DNA of 64,000 bases, from NCBI GenBank assembly GCA_004154925.1, contig QJNS01000164.1, forward strand, positions 113,513 to 177,512, written 5' to 3'. A program made the translations under genes and the position numbers. Below are positions 12,601 to 24,571 of this stretch, one piece after another. Position 1 is the stretch's first letter; each line of letters begins with the position of its first letter. The notes under the pieces were generated by a model. It was given only the letters and a program-made list of their open reading frames with translations, did no database searches and was not told the origin of the DNA. This DNA is from Monosporascus cannonballus (taxonomy: Eukaryota; Ascomycota; Sordariomycetes; Xylariales).

Positions 12601-13084
12601 ATATATAGGTAATTCGTCCGTAAATATATTATTTTTATTTTTCGTAATTGGGATATTCTCGTCGTCGACAATATATAGCATATATTTTGCCGTATCGATT
12701 TAAGGTTCTGGGACAAACTTCTTCTGTTTAATCCTGGTATTTGCGTAATCATCCTTATAATACTTCCTGTTATATTCGCAATATTTATTACGCCAGTTTC
12801 CTGGCTTTTCGCATTCTTTATTGGACTTCTCGCCATGGGAGGCCTGGTACGTACTTAGGCCAAATTATGTTAATGAGTTTAATTCCGTTTTTCTGGTTTT
12901 CTTTGGATTATCCCTCAGGTACAGGTTTCCAGTTATTCTGACGGGATTTCTTGGGTGCCTTGCATTACGCTGCCTTATGTCTTTTCTCATTGCAATTAAA
13001 ATATTTGGTCTGGTTCCAGTTCTTCATATAAATAGCTCCTAGTTCCATGGGCCCTGGTTCCGTACCGTAAGAAATGTTACCGCA

Positions 13085-13205
13085 TGTGATGATATGCACA
13101 GCTAGTCCTTATAAGGTGGATTTGGGTGCCCAAATCCCAATTGGGGGTTTGGAATTGTTGATCTTTCGGTCTTGTGGTTAGCGTCGCACCCTCGCTTATC
13201 TCACA
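13085..13205 (+). repeat. Small TG...CA repeat s1 (121 bp)
   Basis: Begins TGTGATGATATGC, ends CTTATCTCACA, and matches s2 (24838-24966) over about 100 bases including TTATAAGGTGGATTTG and GTCTTGTGGTTA. The TG...CA ends suggest a very short LTR or solo LTR. Here the flanks (CCGCA left, ATAAT right) do not match, so the copy sits at a rearranged junction between gag of gypsy A and repeat X. Confidence 0.55.
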
Positions 13206-13210
13206 ATAAT

Positions 13211-13341
13211 TGTGAGAATACAGCCCCTATGAGGATGAGGCTGGTAGCCAACCAGCCACCGATCAGCCACCGACCCACTTACTAGTATAAATCCACCATC
13301 TGGCAGCTAGTGGGAAACGCCAGATGGAAGTAACCTAATAC
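13211..13341 (+). repeat. Repeat X1, left part (small LTR-like element split by copia P2)
   Basis: Begins TGTGAGAATACAGC and is continued at 24496-24571, where it ends TTATCTTACA. Joined across the copia insertion it matches the intact copy X2 at 62327-62521. The split is marked by the AATAC duplication of P2. The copy's own outer flanks (ATAAT and ACAGA) do not match each other. Confidence 0.75.
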
Positions 13342-13409
13342 TGTCAGCTAGCCAGGTGTGCTATAGCACACCAAATACGGAAAGGTCACCTTCTGATCGG
13401 AACCTGTAT
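13342..13409 (+). repeat. P2 5' LTR, first part
   Basis: The first 68 bases of the 164-bp LTR, beginning TGTCAGCTAGCCAGG, end at TGTAT where P1 is inserted. The remainder resumes at 19092. The segment is inverted relative to the end of the neighbouring P1 LTR, so 13342-13572 reads as a large imperfect palindrome. Confidence 0.9.
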
Positions 13410-13572
13410 TGTCAGATATAGGGGATATCAGTTGTTGTTGTATTCAGCTAATTGCGTGCGCTCTCGTAACGCGTACAACTTTAGTGTAGCCTAGAAACGG
13501 AGTATATATACTCTGTTCAGAAGGTGACCTTTCCGTATTTGGTATGCTATAGCACATCCTGGCTAACTAACA
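13410..13572 (-). repeat. P1 3' LTR
   Basis: TGTCAGATATAGGGG ... CTAACTAACA on the plus strand, nearly undecayed. It carries a hairpin-like TGCTATAGCA motif, as do the other LTRs of the P1/P2 family. Confidence 0.9.
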
Positions 13573-13757
13573 TACCCCTTTAACGCCTTGAAACATTTAA
13601 GGCATTAATTATTACTTTTTACCACTTTTTAAAGCTGCAGCTGTTCATTTTACTTCTTTTTTAGCGATTAAGTTCTTTCGATCGGTTAGTTCCGCCTTTA
13701 AAATCGCCCGTAAAATGTTTTTCCGCTATTTAAGAGCTTCCGTAATATCCATTAATC

Positions 13758-13961
13758 CTAGCTGCTTTTTAAAGTATTTGAAGGTTTTTTTGGTAGGGCT
13801 TTCGTCAATCCATCTGCCAACATATTACCCGTAGATATATAATTTACTTTGATTAGGTCCTTTTTTGCTGCTTTTTGCAGCCAATGGTTATATATATTTA
13901 TATGTCGTAATTTCGTTACAAGGAGGACGATATTTGCGTTAACGAGCCGTATGGTTTGCAA
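13758..13961 (-). pseudogene. Copia RNase H C-terminal fragment (P1)
   Basis: This minus-strand open stretch has the copia RNase H end signature: a KLRHINIYNHWLQK segment, where the family has KHIDIRYHWLR, followed by STGNMLADGLTKALP, a nearly perfect match to the family's ADGLTKAL block. It is one reading-frame piece of the broken P1 polyprotein. Confidence 0.85.
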
Positions 13962-14203
13962 ATTATCGCATTATATATTTAATGGTCCCGTTTTTAAATC
14001 GATTCCCCGCTTACTAATTAATTAACAAATAAAAAGGGCTTTTTTGGTAATTTGCGCAAAAAATAACAATTCCGTTTCGGTTATGGAAGTAATTATTATG
14101 TCCTGTTTATTTGCTTTTTATCCGATTATTTTTTAAAATAGTTTTATAATATATACTTAGGAACTTTTTCTGTTGATAATATTGTCCGCAAAAAAACGTT
14201 GCT

Positions 14204-14449
14204 TTATATATCTATCGAATCCTCGCCGCCGAATTGCAAAACCCATACTTTGGTCTTAATCAAGTATAATATGACTCGATCAGCCGTTTCGTAATAAACG
14301 GTATTAGGGTTTAGGTTAAATCGAGTTAATCGGGATACGGCGAAGGATATATCGGGTCGGGTATTAACCGCCACGTATAAAATCGAGCCTATTTTCTTCT
14401 GATATCTATTGACTAAATTTGGACTGGCCAGATTAGGATTGGGCAACAA
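14204..14449 (-). pseudogene. Copia RT/RNase H linker fragment (P1)
   Basis: This minus-strand open stretch includes NRYQKKIGSILYVAVNTRPD, FAVSRLTRF, ADRVILYL and LQFGG. These match in order the conserved segment between reverse transcriptase and RNase H of fungal copia polyproteins. It is separated from the RNase H fragment by stops and is part of P1. Confidence 0.88.
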
Positions 14450-17400
14450 CTTAACGGTAGTTATCTGTCAGGTGCCAAGGTGCGGCCCCCTTTTCGGGGC
14501 CCAGCGACCCACCAGTTTGGTTCCAGTTTGTGTATATATAGGGGGGCTTCGCCCCCAAGTAATTAAAAAAGGGCAGGCATTAATGGTTATCTATTCACTA
14601 CCCATACTATGAACCACCTGCTGGGCTGCTTATTCTGCCTCTCACTCCGTACTTTACCATTTTCCCTGACATTATCGGCGTATCTGGAAAGTTATTCAAA
14701 CGTTCTTTAGGGACAAGGTTAGCCAGCTTATTTATAAAGTCAGATTGGGATAGTCAGATCTTCCGGTTAGGTTTATCTCTAATTACTTCGATACCGAAAA
14801 ACCACTAAAAATCCTTACCCCTTAAAAGAGTATACCGTTCCTTAATTTATTAAATCGCCTAATTAATTAGGTATTAGCTTTTTTTGCGGTACGTAACGAC
14901 AATATTATTAACGTAAAAAAAAAGGAGCACCCTTTAACGAAGGAAGTAATAAGGCTTATGAGGAACGGGGTTAAATCCCAAATTTTTTAATGTGCTGGTA
15001 AAGTTTTTCTGTCACAGTAATAGTAATTCCTTTAAGCTATATAAGGCTTTTTTGATCCGCAGAATTTTATTATAATGTAAATGCTCTGGGGGCGATTATA
15101 TATATATATTGTAAGAGAAATTTGCGTAAACGAAAGCGTTAATAACGTTATATTGCTTAAGTTCTAAATAAAATTAAGTTACGATAACGATTAACATTCG
15201 AAAAAACCTTTCGATAAGCGTAAACGTATATAAATTGTTATACGCGCTTTTTAGTTATTAATTATTACGTATTACAAGCTATATTTTATATTTTTGTAAT
15301 TAACCGTCATTATTGAATTTATAAACATATATTTATATATATATTAGAACTTATTTTTCATTAGTAAAAAACTAATTAATAATTTCTTAGGATTACATAT
15401 TTTTGTAATTTTATAAATAAGCCTTTTTAGCTTTTAAAAACCTTTGCCTTAACAGATATACATTTAGCTTTTTATAGCTTTACGGTAGTAAAGGTAAGTT
15501 ACGCCTATATACCCGGTTTTAGGATTTGGGTGTTTTCTCGTATGTTAATAGATTAAAACCTTTTCAATTAAGGCGGCGCATATTTCGAGTAATTAATTTC
15601 TTTAAATCTTCGCAGTTTACCAACCGGTTATCGAAAGTCTTTATAAAATGGGCTAACTATCTTACCTTAAAAGCGGTTTCTCATATTTTATAATCGTTTC
15701 GCACAATACCATTTCGGTACGGAATATACGGGGAGCTTACGTTTACAACCCATAAGGTACTCGCGTTTTCTATCGTTATTTTAGGTTAAATAATATGATA
15801 GAAATTTAAGATTACCTTTATTCCTTTTATCGGCGTAATAATCATAATAGCGATTAATGTAAATGCTAAAGGAAAAAATAATTTAAAAAATAGGAATAAT
15901 TCGAATATAACGGTCGTATAAAAGTAATTAATCCTTTGCGAACAAATTTATTTTTACTTATCTTATACGTTTTTTGCATTAATATTATTTTATTTCAAAT
16001 TTTCGATTTAATTAATAATTAAATTATTCCGTTTAAATTTTCGTTTTCCTTTTATACATAAATATTTAAGTGGTATAGAACTTAATCAAATATAAATATT
16101 TATCAAAAAATACGTTATAATTTGTTTTCGTTAATATAAAAAAGGTCGTACTTAAAATCCTTAAAATTTCCGGAAACAATAGCCTTTTCGTTAAATTATA
16201 CGTTTCGAATAACGATAATTTTATTTTTTAAAAGGTTCCAAATTTTATAATTATTCGTTATGATAATTGACGAAATAACCGATTTAAACTTTTAAACTTA
16301 ATTTTTAAACCTTTTATTTTTTTATAACGATTTTGATTATAATATCCGTTATATAGCCGTAAGTTCGTAAATAAGCTTATTATAACTTGCGATTAAATAC
16401 CGTAATACCGTTTTTATACGTTAAGTAAATATAATAAATTTTATATAAGTATTACCAAAAAGATCCGTATTTAAAAATATAATTATATAAATATAATTTA
16501 ACGTTATTTCGTATAACAGTCGTTTTTTATTTAATTATACTCTTTAAATATTTTATATTTTTAATTTAGGTTTAAATATAAGGTATTAAATATTTTTCCT
16601 TAATATTAAAAAAATAATTATAATATATTTCGAAATAAATAATTTTTTAAAACTTTATTATTATATTTAATTCTTTTTTAAAAAAGCCTTATTTTACTTT
16701 ATAAAAACGTTTAAAAAGTATCGATATATATTAATTAAAATATTTTATTTTCAGTTTTTAAAATAAATATCCCAAATATAACTTAAATACTTTTCGGTAA
16801 CGAATATTACGTATTTGTATTTTTCCAGATTTTTTTTAAAGTCCGTAAAATCAATAATTATTTTTTGGCCTAATCGGAAAACCCTTTCCCTTAATATAGA
16901 ACACATTTACCTTTTAACCTTTATTTTGCCGCAGGCCTGATATTCGACCGTCGTAAGGCCTTTTAATTATACCCCCCTTATATAAAACGGAAATTAAACG
17001 ATTACTTTAGGATTTAAATACTTTAAGCATAAATATTATATAATTTTATTATCGATACGTAATAATTTTATAAACTTTAAATTAATACTTCGTTTATAAG
17101 CTGTAAATATTATATAAAAAACTATTCCGTTAATATTTTTAAAAACGAATTAATTAAATTAATTTATTAATATAATAATAAATTAATTATATTTATTTCG
17201 AATATAAATATTAATTGTCTTATTATTTTATTAATATTTTTCTTTCGGAATTATTAAAATAATATCAAATTATACGCGAAATCTTTATAATAGGTTATAT
17301 TATATAAACGTAATACCTTTATATTATTAAAGCTTTAAAATAATTTATTTATTTTTTCGTAATTATTAATCGAAACGAAATTATTATTTACGTTTATTCT

Positions 17401-18923
17401 ATTACCTTATACGGTAGGTTTATAATTAAAAAAACCTATTAATTACGTTAAAAATATATATTATTAATCTTAAGTTTAAAATAAAAAAATTTCTTAAAGG
17501 GTAAAACGAAATGTTTATTACGCCGCGCGCCTAATTGATCAAAAAGTACGTTAATACCCGTTTTATTTCTTTTAGAAATTATTTTGTTTTTTGGGCAATT
17601 AATTTCTTTATGCTTTTCGATAACCGTTCGATCTTTTCCTTTAGGGATTAATTAAAGGTAAATCGTTAATAAATTAATTTTATTATTTCGTTATTAAAAT
17701 AGAAACGCGTTAAATCCTTATTAAAAATGCATAAAAGCATTAAGGTAATATGTAATACGGATTTAAATCAACCTTACAATGGATACCGTAAATATTTAAT
17801 TCGTTATATTTTTTTTGCTGGCGTTTCGGTCCGAATAACAACCTTTACGATTACTTCGTTTCTATTTTCGTACAGGAGTTCTTTTTGGCGGTTAAAAATT
17901 AGTAAGTTTAATTTTTTCCTAATTAGAATTATCCTAAATCAATAGGTTTGCCGGAACCCTATAGAAAATTAAAAACGTTATCTTGATATTTCGCGATATT
18001 AACGGGAGATAAATTATAACCAAATAATCTAGAAGGTTAATTGTTATTTTCTAAAAATTAATCGTACCGTTATTAATCTCGGCCGTTTTTATTATCTAGA
18101 AAATAATAATCTATGTTCTAATTATAAGGGCTAATACTGTATATGGGTCGTTAATTTATATAATTATTATTTTCGTTTTTGCAATACTATATCATTATCT
18201 CAGAGCCATAATCTCTTATTATTTTACGATTTATTCGTTTAATTTCTTACCAAATTTCGATATTTACTTTAACGTTTCGTAATATTTTCGTTAAATATTA
18301 ATTAAAAGCCTATTATTGTACATCTTGCTTAATTCAGCCAGCTTAACATATTATTTCCGTACGTTTTATTAAGGAAGAAATTCGTTTTCCTAATCGCTAA
18401 AAATATTAATTCCAAAACCTATTTCGTAAAACCGTTAACATTCTTACGAAAAGTATCGTATTTTCGATCCTTAAAAATATATGCCGTAAAGTCCTAATTA
18501 TAGATTTATCTATTTTCGGTCGTTATCTTAATGGTATTTATTAGGTATTTCGTAAAATTAATTTTTTCGGTAATTTCTTTAAATAATAAAGACGATAATA
18601 AAATATTAAATCGCGCCGTATGGCAAATTCGTTTCTTAGGATAAGAAGTTATGTTAGGTTTTATTAATTTAACAGGTTACGGAAATAATTAATTAACATT
18701 AATAAAGTTCTATATATTAAGCGCATACGCTTTAAATTAAAATTCGTTCTTAAAACAGTTCTAATCTTTAAATCCTTTATAAATAACTAAGGGCGTTAAC
18801 GGTACGGTCGCCATTATTAATATTAAAATATATTAGTAATTATTATTAATATAGAGCTTATATCGATTTAACAATAACTAATTAATAAATATATATACGA
18901 ATTATATAAATAAAAGTTTTAAT

Positions 18924-19086
18924 TATTAAATATAAAAGATATTAATTGTTAGTATATTTAACTAATTACGTACGTTTTTGCAACGCGTACAACTTTAATA
19001 TAACCTAGAAACGGAATATATATATTCCGTTTAAAATGTGACCTTTTCGTATTTGGTATGCTATAGCACATCTTGGCTAGCTGACA
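18924..19086 (-). repeat. P1 5' LTR
   Basis: A decayed partner of 13410-13572 with the same 163-bp length. Most differences are C-to-T or G-to-A type. The right end GCTAGCTGACA is intact and abuts the TGTAT duplication. Confidence 0.88.
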
Positions 19087-19091
19087 TGTAT

Positions 19092-19187
19092 ACTCCGTTG
19101 CTAAGTTACATAAAAGTGGTACGCGTTGCGAAAACGTAGGTAATTAGCGAAATATAACTACGAAATTAATATCCCTTATATCTGATA
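19092..19187 (+). repeat. P2 5' LTR, second part
   Basis: Continues the LTR begun at 13342 after the P1 insertion (ACTCCGTTGCTAAGTTAC...) and ends TATCTGATA, where the 3' LTR keeps TCTGACA. Confidence 0.88.
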
Positions 19188-22100
19188 ATTAAAAGTCTTA
19201 TTTATTTAAGTCGTATATATATTTATTAATTATATATTATTAAGACGATATAGGTAATACATTAATAGCAATTATTAATATATTCCAATATTAATATTGG
19301 CGACAGTACCGTTAACGTCTTTAGTTATTTATATAGGACCCAAGGACTGGGACCGTTTTAAAGGCGAATTTCAGTTTAAAGTGTACGCGTTTAATATTTG
19401 AGATTTTATTGATCTTAATTAGTTATTTTCGTAATTTGTCAAACTAATAAAACTCGATATAACCTTTTATTCCAAAAAACGAATTCGTTATACGGCGCGT
19501 TTTAACACTTTATTATCGTCTTTATCGTTCGAAAGAATTATCGAAAAAATTAATTTTACGGGATATTTAATAAATATTTTTAAAATAACGACCGAAAGTA
19601 AATAGGCTTATAATCAGGATTTTATGGCATATACTTACAACCTTGCAAATACGAAAACTTGCGCAAAAATTATAACGATTTTATAAAATAAGTTTTGGAG
19701 ATAATATTTTTAACAATTAAGAAAACGAGTTTTCTCCCTAGAAAAAACTTACGGGAATAATACGTTAAGCTGGCTAAATTAAATAAGATATACGATAACA
19801 GGTTCCTGATTAATACTTAACGAAAATATTACGAATAATTAAAATAAGTTTCGAAGTGAGCGAAAAAGCTAAATAAATAAATCGTAAAATGGCAGAAGGT
19901 TATAGTCCTAGGATAACGATACAGTATTTCAGAAACGAAAATAATAATTATATGGGTTAACGACTTATCTACGGTATTGGCCCTTATTATAGGGACTTAA
20001 ATAATTACTTTTTAAATGGTAAAAAAAGTTAAGACCGATAACGAGTTGATTAATTATTAGAAAATAGCTATTAGCTTTTTGGACTATTAGAATATAACTT
20101 ATCAATAACCGTCAAAAAGTTTCAAAATAGCATTTCCGACCTTTTACGGGGCTTTCGTAAATTCCATTGATTAAGACGATCTTGATTAGGACGAAACCCA
20201 ATTTACTAACCGACAGTTACGGAGCAAAACCTTAGGGCGAATTCCAAAACGAGGTAGCCGTAAAAGTTTATATTCGGACCAAAGTAGTAGTAAGCGGAAA
20301 CGTAACGAATTAGATATCTAAGGTACCCGTTATAAGGTTTGTATATACTTTTATTCCGGATTACCCTAATATTATTATGTTTTTTTAACAAAGCCCCAGA
20401 AAACTTTCGTTTTAACAAAGCCATAACCGCTTATATAAAAAACAGGATAACTTCTGATTAATCCTTAAAAAAAGATTAACCGCCTATCGAAAAGCATAAA
20501 AAAATTAATTGCTTAAAAGATAAAATAATTTCCAAAAAATAAAACAGGTGCTAGCGTATTTTTTGATTAATTATACGTACGGCGTAATAAACGTTTCGTT
20601 TTATCTCTTAAAGAACTCCTTTATTTTAGATTTAAAATCGACGATATATATATATTTAATATAATCACCAGGTTTTTTAATTATAAATTTATTATATAAA
20701 GCGACAAAATATATATAAATAATAATTTCGTTTCGATTAATAATTACGAAAAGGTAAATATATTATTTTGAAGTCTTAACGGTATAAGAACGTTACGTTT
20801 ATACGATATAACTTATTATAAAATTTCGCGTGTAATTTAATATTATTTTAATAATTTCGAAAAAAATATTAATAAAATAATAAAAAAATTAATAATTATA
20901 CTCGAAATAAATATAATTAAGTTTTTATTACGTTAATAAATAAATTTAATTAAAACGTTTCCGAAAATATTAACGTGATAATTTTTAATATAATATTTAT
21001 GGTTTATAAATAAAATGTTAATTTAAAAATTACGAAATTATTACGTATTGGCGATAAAACTATATGGTATTTATGTTTAAATTATTTAAACTTTAAAATA
21101 ATTATTTAATGGCCGTTTTATTTAAAAAAAAGTATAACTAAAAGGCCTTACGACGGTCGAATACCAGGTTTGCGACAAAGTAAAGGTTAAAAAGCAAATA
21201 CGTCGTATACCGAAAAAAGAAATTTTCCGATTAGGCCAAAAAATAACTGTTAATTTTACGAATTTCGAAAGAAACTCGGAAAAATACAAATACGTAATAT
21301 TTGTTACTAATAAATAATTAAGTTATATTTGGGATATTTACTTTAAGAACAGAAAATAAAATATCTTAATTAATGTATTCCGACAATTTTTAGGCGTTTT
21401 TAAGAATTAGGATAAAATTTTTCTATAAGTAATCGAATACGATAACGAAATTTTGAAAAAATTTTATTTCGAAATATATTATAATTAATTCTTTAATATT
21501 AAATTAAAATCTTTAATATCTTATATTTATATTTATAACAGAAATATAAAACGCTTAAGGAATATAATTTGTGAAAAAACGACCGTAATATGAAATAATA
21601 TTAAGTTATTATTATTCTTAATTATCTATATTTTTAAAGCGGTAATATACATATATAATCGAACGCTTAAATACGTTTTATTTTGGTAAATTCCGTATAA
21701 AATTTGTTATATTTATTTTGTATATAAAAATAATATAATAATGCTTAAATATAAGCTTTAATAAGCCTATTTACGAATTTACGGTTATATGGCTTATATT
21801 ATAACGAAAATCGTTATAAAAAATAAAAGCTTTAAAATTTGAATTTAAAATTTTAAATCGGTTATTTTGTCGGTTATCGATTAACGAATAAGGTTATCGT
21901 TATTCGAAATGTATAATTTAACGAAAAAGTTATTTTTTTCGGGGCTATTAAAAACTTTAAAAACGAACATTTTTCTATTAACAAAATAAATTATAACGTA
22001 TTTTTCGATAGGTATTTATATTTAATTAGATTATAAGTTACCTAAATATATACATACAAAAAGAAGATAAAAACTGAAACGAAATAATTTAAATATCGAT

Positions 22101-24326
22101 TAAAACGGAAATTATGGAATAAAACGGTATTAACGCAAAAAAGATATAAGATAAGCAAAAATAAATTTATTTGCAAAAGATTAATTACTTTTATACGACC
22201 GCTATATTTAAATTATTCTTATTTCTTAAACCATTTTTATCTTTAACCTCTGTTTAATAATTATTGCGATTATTACGCCGACAAAAGAAATAAAAGTAAC
22301 CTTAACTTTTTATTATATTATTTAACTCAAAATAACGATAAAAAACGAAGGTATCCTATGGTTAGAAAAAGGTTTACCGTATATCTCGTATTAAAAGATT
22401 AATTTTTAATACAACTACAAAATATGGTAAACCGCGTTTAACGTAAAACGTAAAACTTATTTTATTAATACGATCGATAATTAGCTGGTAAATGACTGAA
22501 ATTTAGGGAAATTAATAACCCGAAATATACGCCGCCTTAATCGGAAAGGTTTTAATTTATTAACATACCAAAAACTATTTAAGCTGTAAAACCGAATATA
22601 TAGGCGTAACTTACTTTTACCTCCGTAAGGCTATAAAAAATTAAGTATATATCCGTTAACGCAAGGGTTTTTAAAAATCGAAAAAGTTTATTTAAAAAAT
22701 TATAAAAATATATAATCCTAGAAAACCGTTAATTAATTCTTTATTACAGGAAAATAGATTTTAAAATATATGTAAATATACGTTTATAAATTCGATAAGG
22801 ATGGTTAACTGCAAAAATGCAAAGTACGACTTATAATACGTAGTAATTAATAACTGAAAAACGCGTATAATAATATATATATATTTACGCTTATCGGAAA
22901 GTTTTTTCAAACGTTAATCGTTATTATAGCCCGATTTTATTTAGAATTTAAAAAATATAATATTATTAATGTTTTCGTTTACGCGAATTTTCCTTACGAC
23001 ATATATATAAAGACGCTCTTAAGGTATTTATATCGTAGTAAAGTTTTACGAATTAAGAAGGCCTTATACGACTTGAAGGAATGACCGTTATTATAGAAAA
23101 AAGGCTTTATTAGCACATTAAAAAAACGTAGGATTTAACCCTGTTTCTTATAGGCCCTGTTGTTTTTTTCGTTAAGGAGTGCTTCATTTTTTAACGTTAA
23201 CGATATTATCGTAACGTATCGCAAAAAAAGCCAATATTTCGTTAATTAAACGATTTAGTAAATTAAGGAACGGTATACCTTTATAAGGGGTAAAAACCTT
23301 TAATAATTTTTCGGTATCGAAATAATTAAAAGTTATATTGAACGAAAAATCTAGTTATTTTAATTTAATTTTATAAATAAATTAATTAATTTTGTTCTTA
23401 AAAAATGTTTAAATAATTTTCTAGATACGCCGATAATTACCGTTAAATTATTATTTAACTTTAATTTAGTTAATTTAAGTTCAATTAATAAATATTAAAA
23501 TAAAATAAGTTCGATTTTGTACGTAACGGTTAACACCTAATCCGATATAACCTTTGTTATATCTCGATTAGTACGATTTAACTTAAATCTTAATACCGCA
23601 TATTACGAAACGGCCGATCGAATTATATTATATTTGATCGGTACTAAAATATAGATTTTGCAGTTCGGCGGCAAAAATTCGACAAATATATAAAGCGATA
23701 TTCCTTTTACTGATAATATTATCGACTGAAAAAATTCTTAAACATATGTTATTAAGTTATTTAAAAAATAATTAGGTGAAAAGCAAATAAGTACAATATA
23801 GTTATTATTTTTATAACCGAAACCGAATTATTATTTTTTACGTAAGCCGTTAAAAAAACTTTTTTTATTTTTCGATTAATTATAGAATTGGAAATCGATT
23901 TAAAAATAAAATAGCTAAAAGATATGGTATAATAATTTGTGAATTATACGGTTAATTAATGCAAATATTGTTCTTTTTATGAGGAAATTACGATATGTTA
24001 ATATATAAAAATATTAATTACGAAAAATAATAAAAAAGAACTTAATTAAAAGAAATTATATATTTACGGGTAATATATTAATAAATGGATTAACGAAAGC
24101 CTTATTACGAAAAGCCTTTAGGTATTTTAAAAAATAACTAAGATTAATAAATATTACGAAAGCTTTCGAATGGCGGAAAAATATTTTACGGATAATTTTA
24201 AAGGAGAATTTAACTAATTAAAAGGACTTAATTGCCGGAGGAAAGGTTAAATAAACAGGTACAGTTCTAGGAAATGGTAAAGAATAATAATTAACGCCCT
24301 GAATGCTTTAAGGCGTTAAGAGGGTA

Positions 24327-24490
24327 TATTAGCTAGCCAGGTATGCTATAGCATACCAAATACGAAAAGGTCACCTTTTGATCGGAATATGTATACTCCG
24401 TTGCTAAGTTACATAAAAGTGGTACGCGTTGCGAGAACGCACGCAATTAGCGGAATACAACAACGAAACTGATATCCCCTATATCTGACA
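24327..24490 (+). repeat. P2 3' LTR (164 bp)
   Basis: Begins TATTAGCTAGCC (TGTC decayed) and ends CCTATATCTGACA, followed by the AATAC target duplication. It is the uninterrupted reference for the split 5' LTR. Confidence 0.9.
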
Positions 24491-24495
24491 AATAC

Positions 24496-24571
24496 ACCCA
24501 CTTTTTGGAATCTGCTCTACGACTAGTCGGAGATCACCTCACCTCAGCTTACAGCTGTCCATTATCTTACA
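24496..24571 (+). repeat. Repeat X1, right part
   Basis: Resumes repeat X after P2. It shares GGAATCTGCTCTACG and GTCGGAGATCACCTCACC with X2 at 62 kb and ends CATTATCTTACA. Confidence 0.75.

Larger units (their letters stand above)
5582..13084 (-). mobile_element. Gypsy element A: Ty3/gypsy retrotransposon, minus strand, 5' end lost
   Basis: The element keeps its 3' LTR (5582-6001), an opposite-strand ORF (6063-6640), and pol and gag read on the minus strand from about 12.8 kb down to 6.64 kb. Recognisable pieces are a CCHC zinc knuckle near 12.95-13.0 kb (YFNCNEKRHKAA then a stop, then C), reverse transcriptase with YLDN near 10.81 kb where the family has YLDD, an integrase core at 7535-7739, and a degenerate chromodomain near 6.65-6.78 kb. 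Purine-rich DNA in element sense, just inside the 3' LTR at 6002-6020, is the likely polypurine tract. The element is broken at 13084 by small element s1, so the start of gag and the 5' LTR are missing. Pogo2 is inserted in the integrase region. Many stops are CAG/CAA to TAG/TAA on the coding strand. Confidence 0.85.
13410..19086 (-). mobile_element. Copia P1: complete Ty1/copia element, minus strand, inside the P2 LTR
   Basis: LTRs 13410-13572 and 18924-19086 are 163 bp each. A perfect 5-bp target duplication TGTAT lies at 13405-13409 and 19087-19091. Total length is 5677 bp. On the minus strand, from high to low coordinates, it should run gag, protease, integrase, RT and RNase H. Clear pieces are the RT YVNN block near 14.90-14.93 kb (family YVDD) and the RT/RNase H linker and RNase H fragments listed separately. 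Decay is heaviest in the upstream (higher-coordinate) part, and the low-coordinate LTR is much better preserved than the high-coordinate one. Confidence 0.92.
13342..24490 (+). mobile_element. Copia P2: Ty1/copia element, plus strand, carrying nested P1
   Basis: The LTRs are 13342-13409 plus 19092-19187 (split) and 24327-24490 (164 bp each). Target duplication AATAC lies at 13337-13341 and 24491-24495. About 5.47 kb remains once P1 and its duplication are removed. Copia coding order is visible on the plus strand although heavily decayed: reverse transcriptase with NVNDIIVTY near 23.2 kb where the family has YVDD, and the RNase H region near 23.6-24.1 kb with ADRIILYL, LQFGG and a C-terminal LTKAL-like block. 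Gag, protease and integrase lie in the decayed 19.2-22.9 kb part and I cannot set their limits. Confidence 0.9.

Noticed and set aside
12741..13042. Plus-strand ORFs of 66 and 73 codons
   Set aside because: They are shadows of gag/pol of gypsy A, whose zinc knuckle and pol N-terminus read on the minus strand here.
13140..13205. tRNA-like promoter (A-box-like TGTGGTTAGCG) suggesting s1/s2 are tRNA-derived SINEs
   Set aside because: No B box (GGTTCRANNCC) at a suitable distance, and the TG...CA ends with 5-bp duplication fit LTR-type repeats better.
20206..20424. 72-codon minus-strand ORF
   Set aside because: Lies antisense within copia P2; no copia or other motif in that frame.
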